A stretch of 64,000 nucleotides of DNA, taken from contig NZ_JACCBN010000001.1 of the NCBI RefSeq assembly GCF_013409505.1, positions 4,030,001 through 4,094,000 on the forward strand. Direction: 5' to 3'. Numbering within the stretch: the stretch's first letter is position 1; each line of letters opens with the position of its first letter. The notes beneath the pieces are model-generated. The model was not told the origin of the DNA. It did no database searches and saw only the letters and a program-made list of their open reading frames with translations. The DNA comes from Actinomycetospora corticicola (GTDB taxonomy: Bacteria; Actinomycetota; Actinomycetes; Mycobacteriales; Pseudonocardiaceae). The position numbers and the translations under genes were made by a program. Shown in pieces: positions 49,409 to 58,795 of this stretch.

Positions 49409-49633
49409 CTAGCCGGCGTCGATGTACGAGCCCCGGAGGTACTCGTGGACGGCCTCCTCCGGCACACGGAAGCTGCGGCCGACGCGGACCGCCGGCAGCT
49501 CGCCGTTGTGCACCAGTCGGTACACCGTCATCTTCGACACCCGCATGGTGGCGGCGACCTCGGCCACGGTCAGGAACTGCACCCGTGAGAGATCGCCGTC
49601 TTCCCTCCGCCCTGCGGCGGCGTTCTGCGGCAT
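49409..49633 (-). CDS. Helix-turn-helix DNA-binding protein (excisionase/BldC-like)
   Basis: This 74-aa protein is a MerR-type winged helix: LTVAEVAATMRVSKMTVYRL, then VRVGRSFRVPEEAVHEYL. It corresponds to Rv0500A. The position before bS22 suggests cotranscription. ATG 49633. Confidence 0.88.
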   Translation of the reverse strand: MPQNAAAGRREDGDLSRVQFLTVAEVAATMRVSKMTVYRLVHNGELPAVRVGRSFRVPEEAVHEYLRGSYIDAG

Positions 49634-49708
49634 GGTGAACCGCCTTCCGAGCACCCGTCGTGCCGCCGGTCTTCCCCTCCGGCGGTTCGACACGCACGTG
49701 CTGATCGG

Positions 49709-49737
49709 AGAGTAGCGAGACGCGTGTGACGGATGAA
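49709..49737 (-). promoter_or_regulatory. Possible promoter of the HTH-bS22 unit
   Basis: On the minus strand, -35-like TTCATC (49732-49737) and -10 TACTCT (49709-49714) are 17 bp apart, about 70 bp before the HTH start codon. Only the -10 is a good match. The rest of the 49634-49860 gap shows nothing else. Confidence 0.3.
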
Positions 49738-49860
49738 TCGCTCGACGTGATGGTGCGGTGGCCGTGAGGCCCTGCGCGTCAAGCGCACACGCCGCACGCC
49801 GGGCGCAGCGTCCGCCCACGACGAGCGGTCGGTGACCGGGGCGAGCGGAACGCCCGGAGG

Positions 49861-50664
49861 TCAACCGCCGAACGTGGCACCCAGCGCCTGCGACCGGTCC
49901 CGGCAGGCCTCGACCGCGTCCGCGAACGCCGCCCGCAGCCCGTGCGCCTCGAGGACCCGCAGCGCCTGCGCCGTGGTGCCGCCGGGCGAGGTCACGGCCT
50001 CGCGGAGCAGCGACGGGTGGTTCCCGGGGGCGGTGAGCAGACCGCCGGCGCCGTCGACGGTGGCGGCGACGAGCTCGGTCGCCGTCGGTCGCGGCAGCCC
50101 GAGCGCGACGCCCGCCTCGATCATCGCCTCGGCCACCAGGAACAGGTAGGCCGGACCGGAGCCGGACAGCGCGGTCGCGACGTCCTGCTGGGCCTCGGGC
50201 ACGCGCACGGTCCGCCCGACGCTGCGCAGCAGGTTCTCCGCCGCGTCCAGTGCCGCGTCGTCGGCGTGCGCGCCGGGCGAGAGCACACACATCGCGCGCC
50301 CCACGAGCATCGGCGTGTTCGGCATGACCCGCACCACCGGGGTGCCCGGCGGCAGCCAGCCCTCGAGCGCGGAGGTCGGGATGCCCGCGGCGAGCGACAC
50401 GACGAGGCGGTCCCGCCCGCCGTCCACGGCCCCGAGCGCGCCCTGCACGTCCTGCGGCTTGACCGCGACGACGAGCACGTCGGCCCGCGCGGCGGCGTCC
50501 GCGGTGTCGGTCACGGTGACACCGAGACGCTGCGTCAGGTCGTCGGCCCGGGCGGTGTCGCGCTCCACGACCAGGAGCGACCCGGCGTCGTACCCCGCGG
50601 CCACCAGCCCGCCCAGCAGGGCCTCACCGATTCGTCCCCCACCCAGTACCGCCACGGTCGTCAT
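49861..50664 (-). CDS. proC: Pyrroline-5-carboxylate reductase
   Basis: ProC (267 aa) reduces pyrroline-5-carboxylate to proline with NAD(P)H. The nucleotide-binding VAVLGGGRIGEALLGGL is at the N-terminus, with VVAVKPQDV and VRVMPNTP; the C-terminal signature SGSGPAYLFLVAEA is intact. ATG 50664. Confidence 0.95.
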   Translation of the reverse strand: MTTVAVLGGGRIGEALLGGLVAAGYDAGSLLVVERDTARADDLTQRLGVTVTDTADAAARADVLVVAVKPQDVQGALGAVDGGRDRLVVSLAAGIPTSALEGWLPPGTPVVRVMPNTPMLVGRAMCVLSPGAHADDAALDAAENLLRSVGRTVRVPEAQQDVATALSGSGPAYLFLVAEAMIEAGVALGLPRPTATELVAATVDGAGGLLTAPGNHPSLLREAVTSPGGTTAQALRVLEAHGLRAAFADAVEACRDRSQALGATFGG

Positions 50665-50786
50665 GGCTGCGCAGTCTTCCCGACGACAGGTGTGGTCCCG
50701 TCGGGCGGCGTCGGCCGGGGCCGTCGTCGTGGCGATCTGCTGACGTCGGACGTCAGCGGTGTGCCACCGCTGACGTGCGGGAGCGT

Positions 50787-51605
50787 TCAGGCCTGCGAGC
50801 GGGAGCTGCGGGAGCCCAGGTGCAGCCGGGCGAACAGCAGCGACTCGGCGAGCGCGTCGAGGCGCTCGTTGCGGGTCCGGGCGCGGCGGGTGGAGATCTC
50901 GACCACCACCGTCCCGGCGAAACCGGTGAGGGCGAGCCGGCGGAGGACGTCCGCGCACGGCTGCGTGCCGCGACCGGGCACCAGGTGCTCGTCGTGGGTC
51001 TCGCCGGTGCCGTCGGCCAGGTGCAGGTGGACCAGCCGGTCGCCCATGCGTTCGAGCAGGGCGAAGGCGTCGTCGCCCGCGACCGCGGTGTGCGAGAGGT
51101 CGAGGGTGTAGTTCCGGGCGCCGGGCACCGTGGGGTCGTGCCCCGGGGTGTAGCTGGAGACCCGCACGCGGCCGCGGCGCAGCGGGAACATGTTCTCCAT
51201 CGCCACGAGCACCCCGTGGGCGCGCTCCAGCTCGTCGATCTGTCGGGCCAGGCCCGCCGCGTAGCGCCGCTGCCAGCGGAAGGGCGGGTGCAGGACGACG
51301 ACGGGGGCACCGAGCCCCGCCGCGAGCACCACGCTGCGGCGCAGCCGCTCCGCCGGGTCGGCGCCCCACACCCGCTGCGTGATGGCGAGGCACGGCGCGT
51401 GCACCGCGAGGACCGGCATGCCGGTGCGCTCGGCGTTCCGGGCGACGGTGCGCAGCTGCCGGGACTCCGGCTCGTTCCACACCATCAGCTCGACGCCGTC
51501 GTACCCCAGCTCCGCGGCCGCGTCGAACGCGGCCGACATCGGCTCGGGGTAGACCGACGCGGTCGAGAGCGCGACGGGGACCTGGGGAGCGGCCGGGAGG
51601 CTCAA
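50787..51605 (-). CDS. Xylose-isomerase-like TIM-barrel protein
   Basis: This 272-aa protein belongs to the sugar phosphate isomerase/epimerase (AP endonuclease 2) fold. Segments [47 protein letters not shown] and VVVEIST carry the expected metal-site Glu/His/Asp residues. It corresponds to Rv0498, of unknown substrate. The start is a TTG at 51605 overlapping the upstream stop as TTGA; no better start exists in frame. Confidence 0.82.
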   Translation of the reverse strand: MSLPAAPQVPVALSTASVYPEPMSAAFDAAAELGYDGVELMVWNEPESRQLRTVARNAERTGMPVLAVHAPCLAITQRVWGADPAERLRRSVVLAAGLGAPVVVLHPPFRWQRRYAAGLARQIDELERAHGVLVAMENMFPLRRGRVRVSSYTPGHDPTVPGARNYTLDLSHTAVAGDDAFALLERMGDRLVHLHLADGTGETHDEHLVPGRGTQPCADVLRRLALTGFAGTVVVEISTRRARTRNERLDALAESLLFARLHLGSRSSRSQA

Positions 51606-53020
51606 CGAGCGAGCAGGACGAATGCGGCCGGCGACACGGTGACCACGAGACCGACGACGATCGCGAGCGCCATCGTCTGCAGGTCGTCGGAGCGCCGCAT
51701 CGCCCGGACCCCGAAGACCAGGCCACCGGTCGCCGCGGCCGCGAGGACCAGGGCGATCACGGGCTGGGTCTGCCACAGGTAGGAGAAGCCGATCCAGAGC
51801 AGCGCGCCGAGGACGGCGCCGACCACGAGCTGCGCCGCGATCACCGCCCACTCCTTGGCGTTCGGCCGCTCGGCGGGCTCGTCGTCGTACTCGTCGTCCC
51901 AGTCGTCGTCCACGTCGTCGTGGTCGTCGAGGTCGCGCTCGCGGCCGAGACCGGCGGGCGCGTCGGTGCGGGTGGCGTCCGGCCGGGCCGCGGGCGACGC
52001 GGCGGTGGGCGGGCCGCCGTCGGCGTCGGGCCGCGGGGTCGCCGTGGTGGGGGCGGAGGCCGCCCGCGCCGCGGCGGGCTGCACCTGCGTGGGGACGGCC
52101 GAGGTCGCCGCCGGCTGCGCCGTGGTGGGCGCCTCGGGCGGGGCTGGCCGCGCGGGCGGGGCGGCGGGGGTCACCGCGGTGGGCGCGGAGGGCGCCCAGG
52201 CCGGGGGCGCGCTCGTCGGCTGCGGGCCGGACCCGGACGGCGGGCCCGACTGCCGCGGCACCGCCGCCGGCGGCTGCCCGTAGGCGGGGGGCGCCGGGGA
52301 GGCCGGGGCGTAGCCGTACGACGACGGGCTGCCGTAGCCGCCGTAGGGGTCGGGCTCCGAGGCGTAGGACGGGGACCCGTAGGAGGACCCGGACGACGGG
52401 TAGGGCTCCGGCGCGGGGTCCGACCCGTAGCCGGACGCGTAGCCGTTCGACGGGTAACCGGTCGAGCCGTACCCCGCGGACCCGTAACCGGACGACCCGT
52501 ACCCGGACGAGCCGTAGCCGGACGACCCGTACCCGGACGAGCCGTAGCCCGACGAGCCGTGGTCGTTCGGGCCGTACCCGGTGGTCCCGTAGCCCGACGA
52601 CCCGGACCCCGACGAGCCGTAGCCGCCCGACGCGTAGCCCGAGGAGTACCCGTCGTCGTACGAGGAGCCGTAGGACGGGCCCTGGGACGAGCCGTAACCC
52701 CCCGAGGAGTAGCCGGAGGACGAGTACCCGGCCGAGCCGTACCCGCCGTCGTAGCCCGAGGGCCCGGCGGTGCCGTACCCGTCGTCGTAGGAGGAGCTGC
52801 GCCCGTACCCGGAGGAGCCGTAGGACGACCCGGGGTCCGGGTCGTAGCCGTAGGACCCGCCGCGGTCGGACGGGGCGTAGCCGGCGTCGCCGTAGGGGTC
52901 GCGGGGTTCGGGCTCGGGGGCCGGGGTGGGGGACGCCGAGCGCGACTCGGCGCCGTAGGCGGCGAGCAGCTCCGCCACACTGCGCTGAGCGCCCCGCGGG
53001 GGGGATCCGTCGGTCGTCAT
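51602..53020 (-). CDS. Membrane protein with a long Tyr/Gly/Ser-repeat domain
   Basis: This 472-aa protein starts with [10 protein letters not shown] (about 14-23), as in the Rv0497 group. A low-complexity domain at about 43-247 holds 37 tyrosines, many in GYGSS repeats, including a near-perfect run at 156-188. A Pro/Ala-rich linker and an acidic segment (about 360-385) follow, then three C-terminal membrane helices. The composition resembles FUS-type low-complexity domains that self-associate. ATG 53020 overlaps the ppx stop as ATGA. The function is unknown. Confidence 0.78.
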   Translation of the reverse strand: MTTDGSPPRGAQRSVAELLAAYGAESRSASPTPAPEPEPRDPYGDAGYAPSDRGGSYGYDPDPGSSYGSSGYGRSSSYDDGYGTAGPSGYDGGYGSAGYSSSGYSSGGYGSSQGPSYGSSYDDGYSSGYASGGYGSSGSGSSGYGTTGYGPNDHGSSGYGSSGYGSSGYGSSGYGSSGYGSAGYGSTGYPSNGYASGYGSDPAPEPYPSSGSSYGSPSYASEPDPYGGYGSPSSYGYAPASPAPPAYGQPPAAVPRQSGPPSGSGPQPTSAPPAWAPSAPTAVTPAAPPARPAPPEAPTTAQPAATSAVPTQVQPAAARAASAPTTATPRPDADGGPPTAASPAARPDATRTDAPAGLGRERDLDDHDDVDDDWDDEYDDEPAERPNAKEWAVIAAQLVVGAVLGALLWIGFSYLWQTQPVIALVLAAAATGGLVFGVRAMRRSDDLQTMALAIVVGLVVTVSPAAFVLLAR

Positions 53021-54036
53021 CCGTTCCACCGTGCCGTGGTCGGGGTCGGTCGTCCAGTCGCAGCAGGACGACCGGTGGTGTACGTCCCGTCAGCGGCGAA
53101 GGGACCGCCCTCGAGGGGCACCTGGTCCAGTCGGCCGAGGATCACGCCTTCACGCAGGGCCCACGGGCAGACCTCGACCTCCTCGAGGCCGAGGGCGTCC
53201 ATCGCGCCGCGCGCCACGATCGCGCCGGCCACGAGCTGGTGCGCCCGGGAGGCGCTCACGCCCTCGAGCTCGGCGAGGTCCGCGGAGTCCATCCGGCTGA
53301 TGAAGGCGACGACCTGACGCAACCCGGCCGCGGTGAGCCGGCGGTGCACCCGCGGCCCGGCCGAGCGCGGGGCGGCGCCGGTGAGCCGGGCCAGCGAGCG
53401 GAACGTCTTCGAGGTGACGACCGCGCGGTCGGGGGACCCGCCGTCGAGCAGGGCCGCCGCCGCGGGCGCCACGGTGTCGTGGACGTACTCGGCGAGGGCG
53501 CGGGTCTCCTTGCGGTCGGGCGGGTCCGCGGCGAACCAGTCGCGCGTGAGCCGTCCGGCGCCGAGCGGGAGGGAGAGGGCCACGTCGGGGCGCTCGTCGC
53601 GCCCGACCGCCATCTCCAGCGAGCCGCCGCCGATGTCGAGGGAGAGCAGCCGTCCGGCCGACCACCCGAACCAGCGGCGGACGGCGAGGAAGGTCAGCGC
53701 GGCCTCGTCGGGCCCGGTGAGGACCTGCAGGTCGACGCCGGTCTCCTCCCGCACCCGCGCGAGGACCGCGTCGGAGTTGTCGGCGTCGCGCACCGCGGAG
53801 GTGGCGAACGCCAGGAGGTCGTCGCACCCGAGCGCCCTCGCCTCGCGGCGCGCCTCGGCGACGGCGGACACGAGGGCGTCCGCGCCCTTGCGCGCGAGCT
53901 GCCCGCCGACGACGTGCTCGGCGAGGCGCAGCGCGGTCTTCGTGGAGGACTGCGGGGTCGGGTGCGCACCGCGATGCGCGTCGACCACGAGGAGGTGAAC
54001 CGTGTTCGACCCCACGTCGAGAACCCCGAGACGCAC
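53017..54036 (-). CDS. ppx: Exopolyphosphatase (Ppx/GppA family)
   Basis: This 339-aa protein hydrolyses polyphosphate or pppGpp. It has the actin-like ATPase folds [15 protein letters not shown] and [12 protein letters not shown] with [16 protein letters not shown] between them. It corresponds to the short Ppx1 type (Rv0496). It lies downstream of senX3-regX3, fitting phosphate metabolism. GTG 54036. Confidence 0.92.
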   Translation of the reverse strand: MRLGVLDVGSNTVHLLVVDAHRGAHPTPQSSTKTALRLAEHVVGGQLARKGADALVSAVAEARREARALGCDDLLAFATSAVRDADNSDAVLARVREETGVDLQVLTGPDEAALTFLAVRRWFGWSAGRLLSLDIGGGSLEMAVGRDERPDVALSLPLGAGRLTRDWFAADPPDRKETRALAEYVHDTVAPAAAALLDGGSPDRAVVTSKTFRSLARLTGAAPRSAGPRVHRRLTAAGLRQVVAFISRMDSADLAELEGVSASRAHQLVAGAIVARGAMDALGLEEVEVCPWALREGVILGRLDQVPLEGGPFAADGTYTTGRPAATGRPTPTTARWNG

Positions 54037-54071
54037 GATGACCAGCCTAGACGGTGTTCCGGGTCACCCGA

Positions 54072-54788
54072 TCAGGCGTCCAGCTTGTACCCGAGTCCGC
54101 GCACCGTGAGCAGGTGCCGCGGCTGCGAGGGCTCCGGCTCCAGCTTGGCTCGCAGGCGCTTGATGTGGACGTCGAGGGTCTTGGTGTCGCCGACGTAGTC
54201 CGCGCCCCACACCCGGTCGATGAGCTGGGCGCGGGTGAGCACCCGGCCGACGTTGCGCATCAGGTACTCGAGCAGGTCGAACTCCTTGAGCGGCAGCGCG
54301 ACCTCGGTGGCCGTCCCGCCGGCGTCGACCGTCACCACGTGCCGGCCCACGTCCATCCGCACCGGCCCCGCCTCGAGGACCTGGCGGTCCGAGCCCGTCG
54401 ACCCGCCGTCGGGAACGCCCTCGCCGCCCTCGCCGCGCCGCAGCACCGCGCGGACCCGGGCGATCAGCTCGCGGGCCGAGTAGGGCTTGGTGACGTAGTC
54501 GTCGGCGCCGAGCTCGAGGCCGACGACCTTGTCGATCTCCGCGTCCCGCGCGGTCACCATGATCACCGGCACCGAGGACCGCTGGCGCAGCGCCTTGCAG
54601 ACGTCGGTGCCGCTCATGCCGGGCAGCATCAGGTCGAGCAGCACGATGTCGGCGCCGTGCCGCTCGAAGTCCTCGAGGGCGGCCGCGCCGGTCCCGGCGA
54701 CGCTCGCCTCGAAGCCCTCCTTGCGCAGGAGGTAGGCCAGCGGGTCGGCGAAGGACTCCTCGTCCTCCACGATCAGCACCCTGGTCAT
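54072..54788 (-). CDS. regX3: Phosphate-responsive response regulator RegX3
   Basis: RegX3 (238 aa) has an OmpR-type receiver (phospho-Asp in DIVLLDLMLPG, Lys in DDYVTKPYSARE) and a winged-helix output domain (VGDTKTLDVHIKRLRAKLE). The linker at about 122-135 is Gly-rich. ATG 54788 overlaps the senX3 stop as ATGA. It should bind direct-repeat boxes such as that at 56092-56124. Confidence 0.95.
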   Translation of the reverse strand: MTRVLIVEDEESFADPLAYLLRKEGFEASVAGTGAAALEDFERHGADIVLLDLMLPGMSGTDVCKALRQRSSVPVIMVTARDAEIDKVVGLELGADDYVTKPYSARELIARVRAVLRRGEGGEGVPDGGSTGSDRQVLEAGPVRMDVGRHVVTVDAGGTATEVALPLKEFDLLEYLMRNVGRVLTRAQLIDRVWGADYVGDTKTLDVHIKRLRAKLEPEPSQPRHLLTVRGLGYKLDA

Positions 54789-56008
54789 CGGTCACCTCTG
54801 GTCGTCGGTTCCAGCACGGGGGTTCCGTTCCGGTGGTGGGTCTCGTTCCCGACGACCGGTGGGGTCGGGTCGGAGGGGTCGGCGGGCTCGGGCGGCGGCG
54901 CGGGCAGGCGCAGCGTGAAGGTGGAGCCGACGCCGGGTTCGCTCCACAGCGCGACCTCGCCGCCGTGGTTCGCCGCGACGTGCTTGACGATCGCCAGCCC
55001 GAGGCCGGTGCCGCCGGTGGCGCGGGAGCGGGCCGGGTCGACGCGGAAGAACCGCTCGAAGACCCGTTCCTGGTGCTCCGGGGGGATCCCGATCCCGCGG
55101 TCGGTCACCGAGATCTCCACCCGGTCGGCCACCGCGCGGCGCCGGACCGACACCGTCGAGCCGGGCGAGGAGTAGGCGATCGCGTTCTCCAGCAGGTTCG
55201 CCAGCGCCGTGACGAGCAGCGTCGAGCTTCCCGCGACCTCGAGGCCCTGCGGCGCGTCGAGGGTGAGGTCGGTCCCGGCGGCCTCCGCGGAGCTCCGGAC
55301 GCGGGCGACGGCCTCGCGGACCACGTCGTCGACCTCGACCGGGTCCAGCTCGGGCAGCGGGTCGCCGCCCTGCAGCCGGGACAGCTCGATCAGCTCGGTC
55401 ACCAGCGACCCCAGCCGGCGCGACTCGTGCAGGATCTTCGAGGTGAAGCGGGTGACCTCGGCCGGGTCGTCGGCGTCGAGCGCGGCCTCGGCCAGCACCG
55501 CCATCGCGCCGACCGGGGTCTTGAGCTCGTGGCCGACGTTCGCCACGAAGTCGCGCCGGACCGCCTCGAGGCGCACCGCCGCGGAGGTGTCGGAGGCCTC
55601 GACCACCACGAACCCGTCGCCGAGGGGCCCGAGCCGGGCGATCACCGACTGCGGGGCGCGCCGCGCGGCCACGGGCGGCGACAGGTCGATCTCGGCCGTG
55701 CCGCCCCGCTCCGCGATCCGGCCGGCGGCGGCCGCGATCCGGCTGTCCGGGCGGGCGTCGACGACCGCGCCGAGGAGTTCGGCGCGGTCGTTGGACAGCA
55801 CGACGTCCCCGAACCGGTTGATCACCGCGAGGCCGGTGTGCGAGCGGCGGACGATCCGGGCCAGCAGCTCCGCGACGGTCGGGCCGGCCGCGACCACGGC
55901 CGCCCGCGCGCTCCGCGCCTTCCAGCGGACCCCGGCGACGCCGACGACGACGCCCAGGACCGCCGCGAGCACGACGGCCAGGACGGTCACGTACGCCGGG
56001 ACGGCCAC
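54785..56008 (-). CDS. senX3: Sensor histidine kinase SenX3
   Basis: SenX3 (407 aa) has one or two N-terminal membrane helices (about 5-27), a PAS-like region, the H box FVANVGHELKTPVGAM and an ATPase domain with N box LANLLENAIAYS and G box GTGLGLAIVKHVAANHGG. It phosphorylates RegX3 in phosphate limitation. GTG 56008 is chosen; no better in-frame start was found. Confidence 0.94.
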   Translation of the reverse strand: MAVPAYVTVLAVVLAAVLGVVVGVAGVRWKARSARAAVVAAGPTVAELLARIVRRSHTGLAVINRFGDVVLSNDRAELLGAVVDARPDSRIAAAAGRIAERGGTAEIDLSPPVAARRAPQSVIARLGPLGDGFVVVEASDTSAAVRLEAVRRDFVANVGHELKTPVGAMAVLAEAALDADDPAEVTRFTSKILHESRRLGSLVTELIELSRLQGGDPLPELDPVEVDDVVREAVARVRSSAEAAGTDLTLDAPQGLEVAGSSTLLVTALANLLENAIAYSSPGSTVSVRRRAVADRVEISVTDRGIGIPPEHQERVFERFFRVDPARSRATGGTGLGLAIVKHVAANHGGEVALWSEPGVGSTFTLRLPAPPPEPADPSDPTPPVVGNETHHRNGTPVLEPTTRGDR

Positions 56009-56091
56009 GACGCGATGGTAGGGCCGTCATCGGGATTTCCACCCCTGTCGGACCGCCGTTGGTGACCCGTCCAACCCCCGGCCGGGTGACT

Positions 56092-56124
56092 GTTGGCAGC
56101 CCGTTCAGGTGGTGTTCACCGCTG
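56092..56124 (-). promoter_or_regulatory. PHO/RegX3-type box upstream of senX3
   Basis: Three 11-bp units in tandem (56092 GTTGGCAGCCC, 56103 GTTCAGGTGGT, 56114 GTTCACCGCTG) match the actinobacterial PHO-box layout of GTTCACC repeats every 11 bp; the last unit is a perfect heptamer. The box is 84 bp upstream of senX3, between it and gpmA. This suggests phosphate-dependent autoregulation. Confidence 0.6.
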
Positions 56125-56143
56125 CGGGATCACCCCGCCCGGA

Positions 56144-56899
56144 TCACCGGCCCTGGTTCGCCACCGCCGCGATCGCGTCCTTCGCCGCGTCCGGGTCCAG
56201 GTAGGTCCCGCCGGGGTTGGTGGGCCGCAGGTCGTCGCCGTCGGCCTCGAGGTCGTAGCGCAGCGGGATCCCCGTGGGGATGTTCAGCCCGGCGATGGTC
56301 TCGTCGTCGACGCCGTCCAGGTGCTTGACCACCGCCCGCAGCGAGTTCCCGTGCGCGGCGACGAGGACGGTGCGCCCGGCCCGCAGGTCGGGGACGACGG
56401 CCTCGGTCCAGTAGGGCAGCAGCCGCTCGAGCACGTCCTTCAGGCACTCGGTGCGCGGCAGCGCGTCGCCGAGGTCGGCGTAGCGGGGGTCACCGGTCTG
56501 GGCGTACTCGTCGTCGGGGTCGATCGGCGGCGGCGGCGTGTCGTAGGAGCGACGCCAGATCTGGAACTGCTCCTCCCCGTACTCCTCCATCGTCTGCTTC
56601 TTGTCCTTGCCCTGGAGCGCCCCGTAGTGGCGCTCGTTGAGCCGCCAGTCACGGCGCACCGGGATCCAGTGCCGGTCGCAGACGTCCAGCGCGATCTGGG
56701 CGGTGGCGATCGCCCGGCGCAGCAACGACGTGTGCAGCACGTCGGGGAGCAGCCCGGCCTCACCGAGGAGCTGGCCGCCCCGTCGGGCCTCCTGCTCACC
56801 GGTCGCGGAGAGCGGGACGTCGACCCACCCGGTGAAGAGGTTCTTCTCGTTCCACTCGCTCTGCCCGTGCCGCAGCAGTACCAGCGTCCCAACCGTCAT
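56144..56899 (-). CDS. gpmA: 2,3-Bisphosphoglycerate-dependent phosphoglycerate mutase
   Basis: GpmA (251 aa) interconverts 3- and 2-phosphoglycerate. It has the phosphohistidine motif [20 protein letters not shown], the segment [16 protein letters not shown] and the second His in [20 protein letters not shown] 56899. It lies immediately upstream of senX3, as in mycobacteria. Confidence 0.95.
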   Translation of the reverse strand: MTVGTLVLLRHGQSEWNEKNLFTGWVDVPLSATGEQEARRGGQLLGEAGLLPDVLHTSLLRRAIATAQIALDVCDRHWIPVRRDWRLNERHYGALQGKDKKQTMEEYGEEQFQIWRRSYDTPPPPIDPDDEYAQTGDPRYADLGDALPRTECLKDVLERLLPYWTEAVVPDLRAGRTVLVAAHGNSLRAVVKHLDGVDDETIAGLNIPTGIPLRYDLEADGDDLRPTNPGGTYLDPDAAKDAIAAVANQGR

Positions 56900-57054
56900 G
56901 GGCCCGGACCCTAACGGGCGAGGCCGGGGGCGTAGGAGCGATCGGCCGGGGGTAGCCGTCCCGCGACCGGGCGGGATGTCCGAGGAACGGTGCACCACGC
57001 TGCCGTCGGTCCGAGGGCGGACCGCCCCCATCCCCCCATCGAGAAGGAGCAGCG

Positions 57055-57426
57055 ATGAACGACGACGACATCACCACCTCCGGGTCGAACCCGGGCCACG
57101 GGCCCTCCGACGGCGGCGCCGCGGGTGGCGGCTCGGACGGCGGCGCCGACGGCGGTGCCGGTCACGGCCCGGCCGACGGCGGCGCGGCGGGCAACGGCTC
57201 CGACGGCGGTGCCGACGGCGGTGCGGGCCACGGCCCCGCTGACGGCGGTGCGTCCGGCGGCGGGTCCGACGGCGGCGCCGACGGCGGCGCGGGCCACGGC
57301 CCGGCCGACGGCGGCGCGTCCGGCAACGGGTCCGACGGTGGCGCCGACGGCGGAGCGGGCCACGGGCCGGCCGACGGTGGCGCCAAGGGCGGCGGCTCCG
57401 ACGGCGGGGCCGACGGCGGCGCGTAG
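57055..57426 (+). CDS. DGGA/GHGP-repeat protein (BatC-like), putative modification substrate
   Basis: This 123-aa acidic protein consists of a 13-residue leader ([13 protein letters not shown]) and five tandem 22-residue repeats (residues 14-123), consensus [20 protein letters not shown] plus GA. Each repeat has one His and three DGGA units, giving 15 in total. Aromatic and Cys residues are absent and the protein is surely disordered. Similar short DGGA proteins are annotated 'BatC' in actinobacteria; no function is known. ATG 57055 has AAGGAG 6 bp upstream. The adjacent JmjC oxygenase suggests that the repeats are hydroxylated; this is inference. Confidence 0.75.
   Translation: MNDDDITTSGSNPGHGPSDGGAAGGGSDGGADGGAGHGPADGGAAGNGSDGGADGGAGHGPADGGASGGGSDGGADGGAGHGPADGGASGNGSDGGADGGAGHGPADGGAKGGGSDGGADGGA
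57094..57423 (+). repeat. Five tandem 66-bp repeats
   Basis: The coding repeat units are 66 bp long and highly similar at the DNA level, with differences mostly at third positions and at the two variable residues. This indicates expansion by unequal exchange with protein-level constraint. Confidence 0.85.
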
Positions 57427-57434
57427 GTGCTTCG

Positions 57435-57480
57435 CAGGTGAGCACTAAGAGGGGCTATAGGCCCACTTAGTGCTCACCTG
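57435..57480 (+). terminator. Perfect 15-bp inverted repeat between the repeat-protein gene and the JmjC gene
   Basis: Arms CAGGTGAGCACTAAG (57435-57449) and CTTAGTGCTCACCTG (57466-57480) flank a 16-nt loop that can add an inner GGGC/GCCC stem. It starts 8 bp past the repeat-protein stop. It could be an attenuator giving more repeat protein than enzyme, or an operator for the downstream genes. Confidence 0.7.
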
Positions 57481-57502
57481 GCGCAGCCACATTGGAGGAC
57501 AC

Positions 57503-58795
57503 ATGACCCACCGCCCCTTCCTGCGCCGCTGTGTCGCCGGCGACCTCGACGCCTTCGCCGACGAGGCGTGGGGCCGACAGGCGGTGCTCTCGCGCGCCGA
57601 CGACCTCGCGAAGGACGGCGACCCCGACGCCGAGCGCGGCTTCGGCGACCTGTTCTCCCTCGACGCCGTCGACGAGCTGCTCTCCCGACGCGGCCTGCGC
57701 ACGCCGTTCCTGCGCGTCGCGAAGCAGGGCACGGTCGTCGACTCGAAGCACTTCACCGGCGACGGCGGCGTCGGCGCCGAGGTCACCGACCAGGTCCGCG
57801 ACGACCGGATCGCCGGGCTCTTCGCCGACGGCCACACCGTGGTGCTGCAGGGCGTGCACCGCACGTGGGACCCGGTGGCCCACCTCGCCACCGGCCTGAA
57901 CGCCGACCTCGGCCACCCCGTGCAGGTCAACGCCTACATCACCCCGCCGTCGTCCACCGGCTTCTCCGCGCACTACGACGTGCACGACGTCTTCGTCCTG
58001 CAGATCGCGGGCACCAAGCGCTGGCACGTCCACGCGCCGGTACACCCCGACCCGTTGCGCAACCAGCCCTGGAACGACCACGCGGCCGCCGTGCGCGAGC
58101 AGGCTGCAGGCGAACCCCTGCTCGACGAGGTCCTCCACCCCGGCGACGCGCTCTACCTGCCCCGCGGCTTCCTGCACTCCGCGACCGCGCAGGGCGAGGT
58201 CTCCGCCCACCTCACGGTCGGCATCCACGTCCTCACCCGCCACGCCGTGCTCGAGACCCTCCTCGCCGGCCTCGCCGACGACCCCGAGCTGCGGGCCTCC
58301 CTGCCGCTCGGCGTGGACGTCGCCGACCCGGCCGCGCTCGCCCCGCACGTCGAGGCCGTCGCCCGGAAGGCCGCCGAGTACTTCGGCCGGCCCCTCGACG
58401 CCGGACGGACCTCGCGGCGTCTGCGCGGGCGCGTCTGGAACGGCAACCGGCCCGAGTCGCTGCTGCCGCTGCGCCAGGCCGCGGCGATCGCCGCCCTCGA
58501 CGCGGAGTCCGTCGTCCGGCCGCGCCTCGGGCTCCGTCATCGGACTCTTCCCGACGCCGGGTCGGGGAAGGTCGTGCTCGACCTCCCCGACCGCTCGCTG
58601 GAGTTCCCCGCGGCGGCGGCGACCCCGCTCGCGACGCTGCTCGCGGGCGGTCCGGTGCGCCTCGGGGACGTGCCCGAGGACGAGGCCGGCGACGCGACGG
58701 TGGTCGCGCGACGGCTGTTGAAGGAAGGTGTCCTGGTGACGCCCGATGCGGTCACTGGCGCCGATCAGCGTGATGGAGGTACGACGGACACGTGA
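57503..58795 (+). CDS. JmjC/cupin 2-oxoglutarate oxygenase (ribosomal-oxygenase-like)
   Basis: This 430-aa protein has the cupin core of YcfD/MINA53/NO66-type ribosomal oxygenases. The iron triad is H157-x-D159 (in GFSAHYDVHDVFVLQIAG) and H225 (YLPRGFLHSATA); KRWHVHAP follows with the expected Lys for 2-oxoglutarate. A C-terminal winged-helix-like region completes it. Relatives hydroxylate Arg or His in ribosomal proteins. Here it stands next to a His-containing repeat protein, a candidate substrate. ATG 57503 has GGAGG 4 bp upstream; the stop overlaps the next gene as GTGA. Confidence 0.87.
   Translation: MTHRPFLRRCVAGDLDAFADEAWGRQAVLSRADDLAKDGDPDAERGFGDLFSLDAVDELLSRRGLRTPFLRVAKQGTVVDSKHFTGDGGVGAEVTDQVRDDRIAGLFADGHTVVLQGVHRTWDPVAHLATGLNADLGHPVQVNAYITPPSSTGFSAHYDVHDVFVLQIAGTKRWHVHAPVHPDPLRNQPWNDHAAAVREQAAGEPLLDEVLHPGDALYLPRGFLHSATAQGEVSAHLTVGIHVLTRHAVLETLLAGLADDPELRASLPLGVDVADPAALAPHVEAVARKAAEYFGRPLDAGRTSRRLRGRVWNGNRPESLLPLRQAAAIAALDAESVVRPRLGLRHRTLPDAGSGKVVLDLPDRSLEFPAAAATPLATLLAGGPVRLGDVPEDEAGDATVVARRLLKEGVLVTPDAVTGADQRDGGTTDT

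Noticed and set aside
57094-57423. Tandem repeats considered as a CRISPR array
   Set aside because: The units are contiguous, 66 bp long, in frame and without unique spacers; they encode a repeat protein.
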